Origin: Neoarius graeffei
Taxonomy: Eukaryota; Chordata; Actinopteri; Siluriformes; Ariidae
DNA length: 64,000 bases
Reading direction: 5' to 3'
NCBI RefSeq assembly: GCF_027579695.1
Contig: NC_083577.1
Location: forward strand, 69,864,116-69,928,115
The notes under the pieces: generated by a model
What the model saw: the letters and a program-made list of their open reading frames with translations, nothing else
What the model was told of the DNA's origin: nothing
The model's database searches: none
Shown: piece after piece, positions 1 through 9,715 of the stretch
How the letters are laid out: every line of letters starts with the position of its first letter
How positions within the stretch are numbered: position 1 is the first letter of the stretch
Program-made: the position numbers and the translations under genes

Positions 1-433
1 AAAACAAGTGTTTATTTAAGTTTTGAAAAAGATGAAGAAAAACATAACCATCAAACAAACATGTGCAGCTTAATTATGTGGGTTTTTTTTATATGGAATT
101 GCACCATTTTAACAACAAATAATTCTAAATAAATTCTGCAGTTTTTTTTCCCAAGAATTCCTCCAGAAAGCCATGCCTTAAAAGGAAATTTAAAGTATTA
201 CAACTTGTCAATGAACACAAAAGGCTTTAGTTATTTAGCTATATACACACAAGGTTTTGTAGTCAGTGCAACTTGGCTTAACAAGTTGGAAAAAAGGTAA
301 GGTGCTGCTGGCTCCAATGAACACATACTGTACAATATATAAAAACTGAAAATATGCTTAATTTACACCAAGTCAGAGAGAACTTGAGGCTACTGAAATA
401 TTACAAGCATGGCAATGTTAAACTGCCACTGGT

Positions 434-456
434 AACACACACACACACACACACAC
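434..456. repeat. (AC)n microsatellite
   Basis: About eleven AC dinucleotides followed by a short A run. Confidence 0.9.
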
Positions 457-481
457 GCAAAAAAAAAATTGCCTAGTAAAT

Positions 482-790
482 TCAAATATCAGATATTACT
501 GTACTGTCTGCTGTGCTACTTCCAGGGTGGAAGAGAATGCAAGGGTAGCAAAAAAGAGCACTGACTACATCACAGCCAGCTAGCCAAGTTTTCCAGTGGT
601 ACCAGTTCTTGTTAAAACCTCTTGAGTAGGTCTTCTCCCCCTTCGTAGACACTTGCTTGATGTTTAAATACGGTCTAGGAGGTCTGAGCTGTTTGATTGC
701 CGTTTTCTCCTCATTGGTACGACGACTAAAGGGAACTTCTTTCAGAGACGCTATCGTATTGTTGCACTCAACACTCGCCGCCATCTTCAT
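482..790 (-). pseudogene. hAT transposase N-terminus with TTF-type zinc finger (ZMYM1-like)
   Basis: This is a 102-codon frame from an ATG at 790 (MKMAASVEC) to a stop near 482. The second half reads RPYLNIKQ, then GFNKNWYHWKTWLAGCD, then ALFCYPCILF. That is the layout of the TTF-type zinc finger in front of hAT transposases related to ZMYM1: aromatic W..W, GC, then FC.PC.LF. The dimerisation and catalytic parts are missing, either in another exon beyond the window or deleted. An upstream in-frame extension to 958 is possible, but the internal ATG fits the family better. Transposon origin is likely; a domesticated gene cannot be excluded from this fragment. Confidence 0.55.
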
Positions 791-1201
791 AGAATGTTCA
801 CACATTTCCCGCGCAAGTTGCGTTTTCCAGCCCAAAATTATGTTCAAAACCCGCCAAAATGCACTTAAAACCAATCTGGCAACACTTGCGCGGCGCAACA
901 GGCGTATGACGTAAGCATGCTGCTTGTGCGAGCACATAAAACCTAATAGAAAATGCATTGGGAGCAGGATTTTGGAAAAAAAAACGTACGTACCATTAGT
1001 GTCAATGGGAGATTTTGGGGCAAATCTGAACCTGACAGAAATCGCCCCAAAAGGGCGTGGCTACACCAGGCGCGACCTTAGCCTGATTGGACAATGACAT
1101 TACTGTTGGTAGTAGGAGTAGATTAAAAAAAAAAAAAAAAAAACTCCCTCCCTGTTTGGGAGTGCGTCGCCCAAATCGCCCCTATTAACGAGCCGCCAGT
1201 G

Positions 1202-3300
1202 CTCTGCAGTAGTATACAGACAGCTGCCGATACCAGGGATGCAAGGAAGATGTACAAGGTTATAAAGAAGGTGACAGGTCCTTCTACCACCAAGACCGCA
1301 CCCCTGAAGTCCAAGTCGGGTGAAATTATCACAGATTGGGGAAGCAGCTGCAGCAGTGGGTTGAGCATTATCTTGAGCTGTATATAGCCCATAATGTCAT
1401 CATGGACATCGCCTTGGATGCCACTCCAGACCTACCTGTCATGGAGAAGCTGGATACCCCACCAGCCATGAATGAACTCAGGAAAGCAATTGACTGCCTT
1501 GCTTGTGCAAAGGCCCCCAGGGGCGACAGCATCCCACCAGAATTCCTGAAAAGTGGAAAACCTGCGCTACTCCAGCCCTTGCTTGAACTCCTCTGCTTCT
1601 GCTGGGAACAGGGATATATCCCTCAGGACATGCAGGATGCTACCATCATCAATTTGTATCAGAACAAAGGAGACCTCTGCAACTGCAACAATTACTGGGG
1701 CATCTCCCTCCTGAGTATCATTGGGAAGGTTTTTGCCCATGTCGTTCTGGCTCGCCTGCAGACTCTTGCCTCTCGTGTCTACCCAGAGTCTCAGTGTGGC
1801 TTTCGAGCCAGCCAGTAGACCGCACCCTTGGCTTTCGAGCCAGCCAGTAGCCAAACAGCAGACATGATTTTCTCACTATGTCAGCTGCAGGAGAAGTGTC
1901 ATGAACAGCAGAAGCCCCTCTACAAAGCCTTCATAGATCTGACAAAAGTGTTTGACCTGGTCAACTGGAGCGGACTCTTCAGACTACTGCAGAAGATCGG
2001 CTGTCCCCCTTGACTGCTAGCAGTGGTCACTTCATTTCATGACAACATGCACAGCACAGTCTGCTACAATGGTGCAACATCTGAGGACTTCCCAGTCAGC
2101 AGCAGAGTGAAGCAAGGCTGTGTCCTTGCACCGACACTCTTCAGCATCTTCTTTTCCACACTCCTCCAGTACACCTTCAAGGACTGCAGTGGAGGAGTCT
2201 ACATTCACACCAGGGCTGACAGCAAGCTGTTCAACATCACCCACCTTTGTGCCAAGACCAAAGCCACTGTGGTACTCATCCGCGAGTTACTCTTTGCCAA
2301 TGACGCAGCCTTGACATCACACTCTGAAGATGGATTGCAGCAGCTTGTCAGTCGTCTCTCCCATGCTTGCAAGGAGTTTGGGCTGTCCGTCAGTCTGAAG
2401 AAGACTAACATCATGGCACAGGGCACAGACCACCCTGCAAGCATCTCCATAAATGGGTGCAACCTGGAGGTTGTGGAGAGTTTCACCTACCTTGGGTCCA
2501 CCATCTCCTGCAGCATCACCATCACCTCCATTGATGCAGAAATAAATACTAGGATTGTCAAGGCTACCGCAGTTATGGCCAGACTGAACAAGAGGGTCTG
2601 GAACAACCCCAGCTTCACTGAAAAGACCAAACTGCATGTCTGTCAGGCCTACATGCTCAGCACACTACTATACAGCAGCGAGGCATGGACCACCTACGCA
2701 AGCCACGAGTGAAAACTCAACAGCTTCCACCTGAGGTTCTGCAGTGCATTCTGCACATTCAATGGTAGGATAAAATATCAAACATAGAGGTTCTGGAACA
2801 CACCAACATGGCAAGCGTGTTCGCCCTTCTCAGTGAGAGGCGCCTTCGCTGGCTTGGCCATGTCAAGAGAATGGATCCAGGCTGAATTTCCAAGAACCTT
2901 CTTTACGGTGAGTTGGCAAAAGGCTCACAACCAATCTGACGCCCACAACTGCGCTACAAAGATATCTTCAAGAAGGACATGAAGCTATGCAGTATCAACA
3001 TCAACACATGGGAAAGCCGTGCAGAACACTGCTCTGTCTGGAGCCTTGCTGCCAGACAGGGTGTGCAGAAAGCAGAGAAGGCAAGGTCTAAAGACCTTGC
3101 TGAAAAGAGGGCCAGTAGAAAGAGGAAACAACAGCTGCCTCAACAGGCGTCTACGTTCATATGCAGCAATTGCAACAGAGACTGTCACTCACAAATTGGT
3201 CTACACAGCTACTCGCGTAGGTGCAGATAAGTTTTGCCAAGAGAAAATAAGGATGCTACACCATCGTCTCTCAAAGATGGAAGGATGCTGATGACAACTT
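1202..3300 (+). mobile_element. Non-LTR retrotransposon (LINE), 5'-truncated and decayed
   Basis: A long stretch in three overlapping frames encodes reverse transcriptase blocks followed by the typical C-terminal tail. The tail has an LRYKD.FKKDMK motif and ends in a CSNCNRDC...H...C zinc-finger-like end near 3230. Frameshifts and stops at about 1815, 2012, 2710 and 2884 break the frame. It belongs to the jockey/CR1/I-like LINEs whose fish copies end in this Cys/His motif; I do not assign a clade. It starts directly at the hAT end at 1201 and stops near 3300 with a short GATG-rich 3' end. Confidence 0.75.
1336..3230 (+). pseudogene. LINE reverse transcriptase, inactivated
   Basis: Recognisable blocks, in order, are AKAPRGDSIPPEFLK (about 1516-1560), NYWGISLLSIIGKVFA (about 1690-1740), QCGFRASQ (about 1795), FIDLTKVFD (motif A, about 1930), VKQGCVLAPTLFSIFF (motif B, about 2110), LLFANDAALTSH (motif C, about 2290), and FTYLGSTIS followed by LLYSSEAWTTY. 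Motif C should be FADD or YADD. Here the first catalytic aspartate is Asn, so the enzyme would be dead even without the frameshifts. A 21-base segment (1798-1818) is repeated exactly at 1830-1850 and adds a stop. Confidence 0.75.
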
Positions 3301-3424
3301 TGCATTTGTAGATGCAGCGATGAACTGTGTTTACGGATTGCGGTTTTAAAAAGTGTTCCTGAGCCTATGCAGGAATATCCTTTATACAGTCATGTTGGTT
3401 TTTAATGCAGTGGCTCTGGAGGGA

Positions 3425-3817
3425 TCAAATGTCACAGGAGTCCATTGTTGGTTTTCGGCCTTGCCTTATGCATGCAGAGTTTTCTCCAGATTCTCTGAAT
3501 CTTTTGATATTATGGATTGTCAATAGTGAAATCCTTAAATTCCTTGTACTCTCAGAAACATTGTTCTTCAATTGTTGGACTATTTGCCCACACAGTTTTT
3601 CATGAAGTGGTGAACCCTGCCCCATCCTTGCTTGTGAATGACTGAGCCTTTCCAATTACCTTTTAAACTGTGTACCTGTAGAATGTTTCAAACAAGTTTT
3701 TGAAAAAAAAAATCATTCCACAACTTTCCCAGTCTTTTGTTGCCCCGTCCCAATTTTTTTTTTTTTGGAACGTGTTGTAGGCATCAAATTCAGAATGAGT
3801 GTATATTTACAAAATAA

Positions 3818-3872
<55 letters not shown>

Positions 3873-3960
3873 TTTGTCAATTTGAACACTAAGTATCTTG
3901 TCTTTGTATTGTATTCAACTAAATATAGGTCGTCCCGACGTTTTTTGAAATCGGGGTTGT
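3425..3960 (-). mobile_element. Tc1-like transposon fragment plus non-autonomous 3' remnant
   Basis: On the minus strand 3425-3655 encodes MGQGSPLHEKLCGQIVQQLK and, later, TIHNIKRFRESG. This is the N-terminal helix-turn-helix region of the same Tc1 family whose better copy lies at 22300-23313. Beyond it, 3700-3960 carries the TGCCCCGTCCCAA and GGAACGTGTTGTAGGCATC block seen in abundant fish non-autonomous elements, interrupted by an AAT microsatellite. The junction between the two parts may be a composite. No complete terminal repeats are visible. Confidence 0.5.
3818..3870. repeat. (AAT)n microsatellite
   Basis: About seventeen AAT units interrupt the non-autonomous element around them. Confidence 0.95.
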
Positions 3961-4610
3961 CCTGTAACTCTGGAAAAGTGCTCAAAAAGACATTAGAAAT
4001 GATTTATAAATATTTTAAAATGCACATTAAAATGTATTTGTTTCATTTGGCCTATTTCGTATTATTTGATGTAATTATGATTTGTATTATATTACAACCC
4101 TTTTCCACAAGTTAACACAGTTCCCTGAACACTTAATGAAATGTCTGTGACATGCTTTGGTCAAAATACCGCAAGAATAAAGCACCACAGCAACTTGTCA
4201 CCCTGTTCAACATGGCTGATTTGAGTGTCTGTTCCTTTAAATGATAATGAGCCCCTGCTCATCCCACCCCCTCTTCTACTGTCCAATCAGGTAGCACTTT
4301 CCTCATGGATATTCATTCACAAAGGCAGTTTTCATGAGTCGAGATCCTTGTGAAATGCTGATGAGGGGGCAGCGTAATTCTAATGAGTTCTCCTTGTGAA
4401 ATAGAAAGGGGAGCCAAATCTGAATGACTTGTTGAAGCACATGTTTTCTGAAATAGGGAGTGTTATCTTCAATCTTGGTTGTCTTATTTCAGAGTTTGTG
4501 GGGTGGTAGCCATTCCAGATACCCAAATGCATGTGCACAAGTGCTGAAAAGTGAGTTATTTCATAATATGTCCTGTTTAATTCATTAATAATTGCACATT
4601 GTTTCAGCAT

Positions 4611-4980
4611 TTGGCGGCACGGTGGTGTAGTGGTTAGCACTGTCACCTCATAACAAGAAGGTTCTGGGTTTGAGCCCAACGGCTGACGAGGGCCTTTCTG
4701 TGTGGAGTTTGCATGTTCTCCCCGTGTCTGCGTGGGTTTCCTCCGGGTGCTCTGGTTTCCCCCACAGTCCAAAGACATGCAGGTTAGGCTAACTGGTGGC
4801 TCTAAATTGACCGTAGGTGTGAATGTGAGTGTGAATGGTTGTTTGTCTTTATGTGTCAGCCCTGCGATGATCTGGCAACTTGGTCAGGTTGTACCCCGCC
4901 TCTCGCCTATGGTCAGCTGGGATAGGCTCCAGCTTGCCCACGACCCTGCGCAGGATAAGCAGTTACGGATCATGGATGGA
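4611..4980 (+). mobile_element. tRNA-headed SINE, full length
   Basis: The head has a pol III A box (TGGTGTAGTGGTTAGC) and a B box (GGGTTTGAGCCC). The conserved body and a GATGGATG tail follow. The perfect 11-bp target duplication TGTTTCAGCAT lies at 4600-4610 and 4981-4991. This is the family reference for the many copies in this window. It resembles the Mermaid-type SINEs reported from catfish and zebrafish, but that name is from memory and unchecked. Confidence 0.9.
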
Positions 4981-6026
4981 TGTTTCAGCATGTGCTTTGT
5001 TCTTTATTCAATATGTTTTTCGATCTTTCTCATGCAAAGCACTGAGAATTTGGATTCAAAATGAAAATGGCTAAATCAATAAAGATTATTATAATACATT
5101 TGTATACGAATGCATGTGCAAACCTCTAACTCTGCACCCGAGCATATGGCTAATGTCTCTATGAGCTACTGTGTATTATAAATATACTGTATGCATGCAC
5201 GTGAATGTGCACTTAGGGCTTAGGGAATGTGCCATATGTACACTGTCTGTGTGTGTGTCAGTGTACTGCCGGCAATAACAGCTGGGCACAGTAGTAAATT
5301 CTTTCCTGCGGGGACTGTTATACTGTGGTTTATAGGATGCTGTAGAGCTTCCCACCCTATTTTGCATACCAGAGCAAACCCCACAACTCACAAGTGCCAT
5401 TAGTGTTATATGCGTGCATGCACGCACGCACGCACGTATGCATACACACATCTCAGCATATACAAGGAGTTAACCAGCTCCAACAGGCCATGATTGATAT
5501 AAAACATGACATGCAGGCTTGGCTTGGCTGAGAAGGGTAATGATAGGCTTCCAGAGACCCTGTGATAATCTGAAATGTTCCCCCTCTACTCATGGAATTT
5601 TCACAATCAGTCCATTAAATGAGAGAAAGTGGGAAATTAGGGGCGGCACAATGGAAAGCAGTTTGTGCAGATGTGTTTGTTTTGTATTACACATTGTGGT
5701 TCATGCTCTCAGGAGGGTTGTGCAGCTGCTGTTTGTGGCCATGGACACACAGACACAAGGCCTGTGGGCTCCGATGCTGAAGGCTGCACTAGACCACAGA
5801 GGGGTGATGGAAACTTCTGGAAACAAACTATAAAAAAATGAATGAAAGGGGCAGTGGGTTGTCTGCTCAGCACAAAATAATTTACAAGCTCCTGAGTGTG
5901 CATGATCGTGAGTTTGTAGCTCAATGCTTATGGATCTGCCTTGTGTATCAAATCTACTATATCAATTCAAACACTTCCTTCTGTTATTGTTATTGCATAT
6001 TGTAACAGCACTATAAACTGAAATAT
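4981..6026. other. Intergenic, no gene recognised
   Basis: I see no coding region here. There are short CA/TG-rich tracts and a (GCAC)n-type run at about 5415-5440. Open frames in this stretch lack any family motif. Confidence 0.5.
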
Positions 6027-6396
6027 CCATCCATCCATCCATCCATCCATCCATTATCTGTAACTGCTTATCCTGTGCAGGGTCGCAGGCAAGCTGGAGC
6101 CTATCCCAGCTGACTATGGGCGAGAGGCGGGGTACACCCTGACCAAGTCATCAGATCATCACAGGGCTGACACATAGAGACAAACAACCATTCACACTCA
6201 CATTCACACCTACAGTCAATTTAGAGCCACCAATTAGCCTAACCTGCATGTCTTTGGACTGTAGGGGAATCCCATGCAGACATGGGGAGAACATGCAAAC
6301 TCCACACAGAAAGGCCCCCCATCAGCCACTGGGCTCGAACCCAGAACCTTCTTGTTGTGAGGCAACAGTGCTAACTACTACACCACCATGCTGCCC
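6027..6396 (-). mobile_element. tRNA-headed SINE, full length
   Basis: This is a minus-strand copy with an ATCC-repeat (GGAT on its own strand) tail at 6027-6050 and its head at 6396. The target duplication is TAAACTGAAATAT at 6014-6026 and TAAACCGAAATAT at 6397-6409, one mismatch, so it is moderately old. Confidence 0.9.
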
Positions 6397-6429
6397 TAAA
6401 CCGAAATATGAAATAAAAATATCTGTAGT

Positions 6430-6765
6430 GGGCAGCATGTTGGTGCAGTGGTTAGCGTTGTCGTCTCATAGAGCCAAGGTTCCTGATTCAATCCTGAACT
6501 GTACTGTTCTGAGTCTGTGATGAATTTTACATGTTATCCCCACATGGGTTTCCCACAGGTTCTCTGATTTCCTCCCACCTCCCAAAAACACGCACATAGG
6601 TGAAATGATTATGCAAAATGGCCCATAAGTGTGGATGCATGGTGACCTTCGATGAACTGGCGCCCCATGTAGGGTGTATTCCCACCTCACACCCAGTGTT
6701 CCCAGGATCCAGCATGACCCTGACCAGGATAAAACAGATACTGAAGATAAATTAATAAATATCTG
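6430..6765 (+). mobile_element. Divergent tRNA-headed SINE
   Basis: A related head (GGGCAGCATGTTGGTGCAGTGG) is followed by a body that aligns only loosely with the main family (CATGTTATCCCCACATGGG, later CCAGGATCCAGCATGACCC). It is an older or separate subfamily lying directly next to the copy on the other strand. Confidence 0.65.
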
Positions 6766-6767
6766 TC

Positions 6768-7199
6768 GAGACCCGACCATCGCAGCCATATGTGGGTCTT
6801 CCGCAAACTGTTGGAAGCACATAATCAGATGTCTTTATACGCTATAGCATTACAATTCTCACTGGAACTAAGAGGCCGAATTCTGTTCCACCATGATAAT
6901 GCGTTTGTGCCTAAAGTGAGGTCCATGAAGACATGGTTTAACAAAGTTCCTGTGGAAGAACTTGAGTGGCCTGCACAGAGCCCTGACCTCAACCCCACTG
7001 AACACCTTTGGGATGAACTGGAATGATGACTGTGCCTCAAGTTGTTTTGCAAATCCCCACAACCACACTCCAAAATCTAGTGGAAAACCTTCCAAGAAAT
7101 TTGGCTGTTATTATAACAAAAAGGGGGACTAAATATGAAATCGGATGTTCAAAAAGCACACATGGGTGTGATGGACAGGTGCATTTTGGTCATATAGTA
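6768..7199 (+). mobile_element. Tc1-like deletion derivative with transposase C-terminal remnant
   Basis: The plus strand encodes FHHDNAFVPKVRSMKTWF followed by ELEWPAQSPDLNPTEHLWDELE. This is the second catalytic Asp block and the SPDLNP.E block of a Tc1 transposase. The right end (GGTCATATAGTA at about 7190) matches the ACTATATG.CCAAAA terminus of the outermost element at 21585. The left end is truncated. The spacing and nearby stops rule out activity. Confidence 0.65.
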
Positions 7200-7299
7200 T
7201 AAATACAGACATGAATAGGAGGCAAACTATTCATTGCTTTGTTTCAGAAAGCTTGTCCAAAAAGTACTGGAATACTCTGGGACCCAATAAAAATTTGAG

Positions 7300-8345
7300 A
7301 GTGTGAGTGGGCACAAGCAAGAAGTTTGGCTACGTTCCTCAATATCTAATGGAACCCTACTCTACCATTCGCAGTCTCAGATGTTCATCTTCTGGTCTGT
7401 TGTCTGTCTCCCCAAATTTAAATTATTTACCATGGGTTCCAGGGCATTTAGGGTTGCAGTCCCTAAGCTGTGGAATTCTCTCCATCAGTGCCTTTGTGAT
7501 TGTACATCTTTTCCCAAATCCAAACTCGACTTAAATCTTATCTCTTCTCTCTCTACTGTCCCTCCTCTCCTGGTCACTGACTGTTGTATTTTTTCCAAGG
7601 CTTTGAGTTAGTCTGCTGTCTTTATGCCCATGCTAGCTATGACCTTAGCTATGAGTTTGTTGATGGTGTAGTGGCTGGCTGCTTTATGTCCCAGGGCTCC
7701 CTCATGCCTGTGTTACCTTCTGGCTCTCTCCTTTTAGTTATGCTGTCATAGTTAGTTTTGCCAGAGTCCCTGCTTGCACTCAGCACAAAATGTATACTGT
7801 TCTTACTCATCAGATGATATTGGGCATACCTATCAACCTCGGACCTGCCTGATCCATCCTGATGCCCTATGTCTGGTTGGAGTCTCATCACATTGCTCCT
7901 GTGGAGGACGGCCCCATATGGACAGTTGAAAGTCACACTTGGAAGACGCTCTGGACGCTTACAGTAATGCTTTTATGGCTGAGGACTACAGTTGACTTGC
8001 TAACTTTAGGACTGCAGTTGTCATGAACAGTTTTGCACTCAAGTTTCCATCAATAAAGAGTTATAACATCAACGAAACTGACTTCATGTTAAAACTGTTA
8101 AAATGTTATAATCACGCTTTCTGTTATCACCCAAATGAGAATGGGTTCCCTTTTGAGTCTGGTTCCTCTCAAGGTTTCTTCCTCATGTCATCTGAGGGAG
8201 TTTTTTCCTTGCCATCGTCACCACAGGCTTGCTCATTGGGGCTTGACTGGGGATAAAATTAGCTCTTATTTAAAGTCACTAAAATTCTGTAAAGCTGCTT
8301 TGCGATAATGTCTATTGTTAAAAGCACTATAAAAATAAACTTGAC
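7300..8345 (+). mobile_element. L2/CR1-like LINE 3' end
   Basis: In one plus frame 7430-7490 reads MGSRAFRVAVPKLWNSL, the conserved C-terminal signature of L2-type LINE ORF2 (RAFSVAAPKLWNSLP). About 700 bases of 3' region follow, ending near 8345 with the GCTTTGCGATAATGTC...AAAGCACTATAAAAATAAA tail typical of these LINEs. The reverse transcriptase core is absent, as expected for a 5'-truncated insertion. Confidence 0.6.
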
Positions 8346-8422
8346 CTTATTTTTTTCCTTTTCTGTCTCTTATCTGTTGTGTCTTCATTTGGTTGACTTT
8401 GTTGTTCTGTTTTGGTAGAGCC

Positions 8423-8426
<4 letters not shown>

Positions 8427-8466
<40 letters not shown>
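8427..8466. repeat. (GATT)n microsatellite
   Basis: About ten GATT units inside or next to a second LINE-like 3' tail. The following 8467-8680 ends in GTAAAGCGTTCTTGGG...CACTATACAAATTAAA, a related 3' end. Confidence 0.9.
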
Positions 8467-8467
<1 letters not shown>

Positions 8468-8921
8468 GTGCCGTACAGCTAGTCTGCTGTCTTTATACTC
8501 ATGTTAACTGTCATTTTTGTTGTTTTCCTTTTCTGTGTCTCTTATCTGCGATGTCTTCTTTGGTTGATTTGTATGTCTTTCTGTTTTGTCTACTGGTAAT
8601 GCCATTACTCTGTAAAGCGTTCTTGGGTGGATGAAATGCACTATACAAATTAAACTTGTTGCTGCTAGATATGAAGTTTGCAGGACAAAGCAAGAAAATG
8701 TTCATTAACACAAATGTGTGGTGCTAAGCAATGTGTCAAGTAACAGGAATGGATGCAAGTGTAGTGCAAAGAAGCTGAGCTAGAAGATAAAACTAGTATT
8801 CAGATCCAAATCAACAGGAAACATCATGAACAGAAAACAGGCAAGGGTCAGGTGACAAACAACAAGGACTGGGCTAGGCAAGAATCAGATAACCAGAAAC
8901 AAGATAAAAAGAAAACAGGTA

Positions 8922-9715
8922 CCCTTACAAAAATTAACCATGGTTTTACTATGAAAACTAACCATCGTTTTACCATGGTTTATAGTTATTCATGGTTTTT
9001 TGGGTAACCATGAAAACCATGGTTCATGACTATGGTTTAACCATGATTTAACCATGGTTTCACTATGGTATAATCTTTGCACCCAATCGTTTCAACCCAA
9101 TTGTTTGGGCTAAGATAACCTAGTGTTGAGTTCGTGCAATATTAGCCCAGTGGTTGGGTTAAAGTTGAGTTATTTTTGACCCAGTATTTTTAGAGTGTAT
9201 TATTATTGTTTTTGTTGTTGTTTAGGATGTACTATATGCATTTTACCTCAATGTTCACTTAAATTTTTAGGTTCTAAGTAAATGTTAATGTATCTGGGCT
9301 GTTAATCGAGATCCTTCTCTACAGCATTGACTGTTGGACGAAAGCATGGTAATACTACAGTTAGTGCATCCTTTTAAAAACCATACTATCCCTTTTTAAA
9401 CTAATTTCATAGTTACTATGACCTATTACACATACAACTATGATGCTACCACAGCTACTGCAGTACTATGGATAAACCACAGTAATGCTATGGTTGGTTC
9501 ATAGTACTTAGAATCACCATGAAATACCATAGTAGAACCATGGTTACTACCATGGATGAACCATAGTAATACTATGGTTGGTTCATAGTACTTAGAATAA
9601 CCATGAGATACCATGGTAGAATCATGGTTACTACATAAAAACCATAGTATAACCATGGTCACTACATAAAAACCATGGTAAAACCATAGTAAACCATGGT
9701 AGATTTTCGTAAGGG
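8922..9715. mobile_element. Non-autonomous element (MITE) built of CCATGGTT repeats
   Basis: Terminal inverted repeats CCCTTACAAAAATT (left) and the complement of ATTTTCGTAAGGG (right) are flanked by TA on both sides (8920-8921, 9716-9717), as in Tc1/mariner insertions. The subterminal regions, about 8938-9065 and 9340-9710, are dense arrays of AACCATGGTT- and AACCATAGT-type units, which are palindromic and can fold back. The middle (9070-9200) holds the CAACCCAA...TTGGGTTA motif of another fish repeat. No coding capacity. Confidence 0.65.

Larger units (their letters stand above)
1..1201 (-). mobile_element. hAT-like DNA transposon, 5' part, truncated by window edge
   Basis: Read on the minus strand, the element begins near 1201 with a CACTGGCGGCTCG-like end, close to the CAGTGGCGG ends of fish hAT elements. 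It runs leftwards into the reading frame at 482-790 that carries a TTF-type zinc finger. Its other end is outside the window, so no target duplication can be checked. The right boundary abuts the LINE that starts near 1202. The hAT assignment rests on the zinc-finger type and the terminus, and is an inference. Confidence 0.5.
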
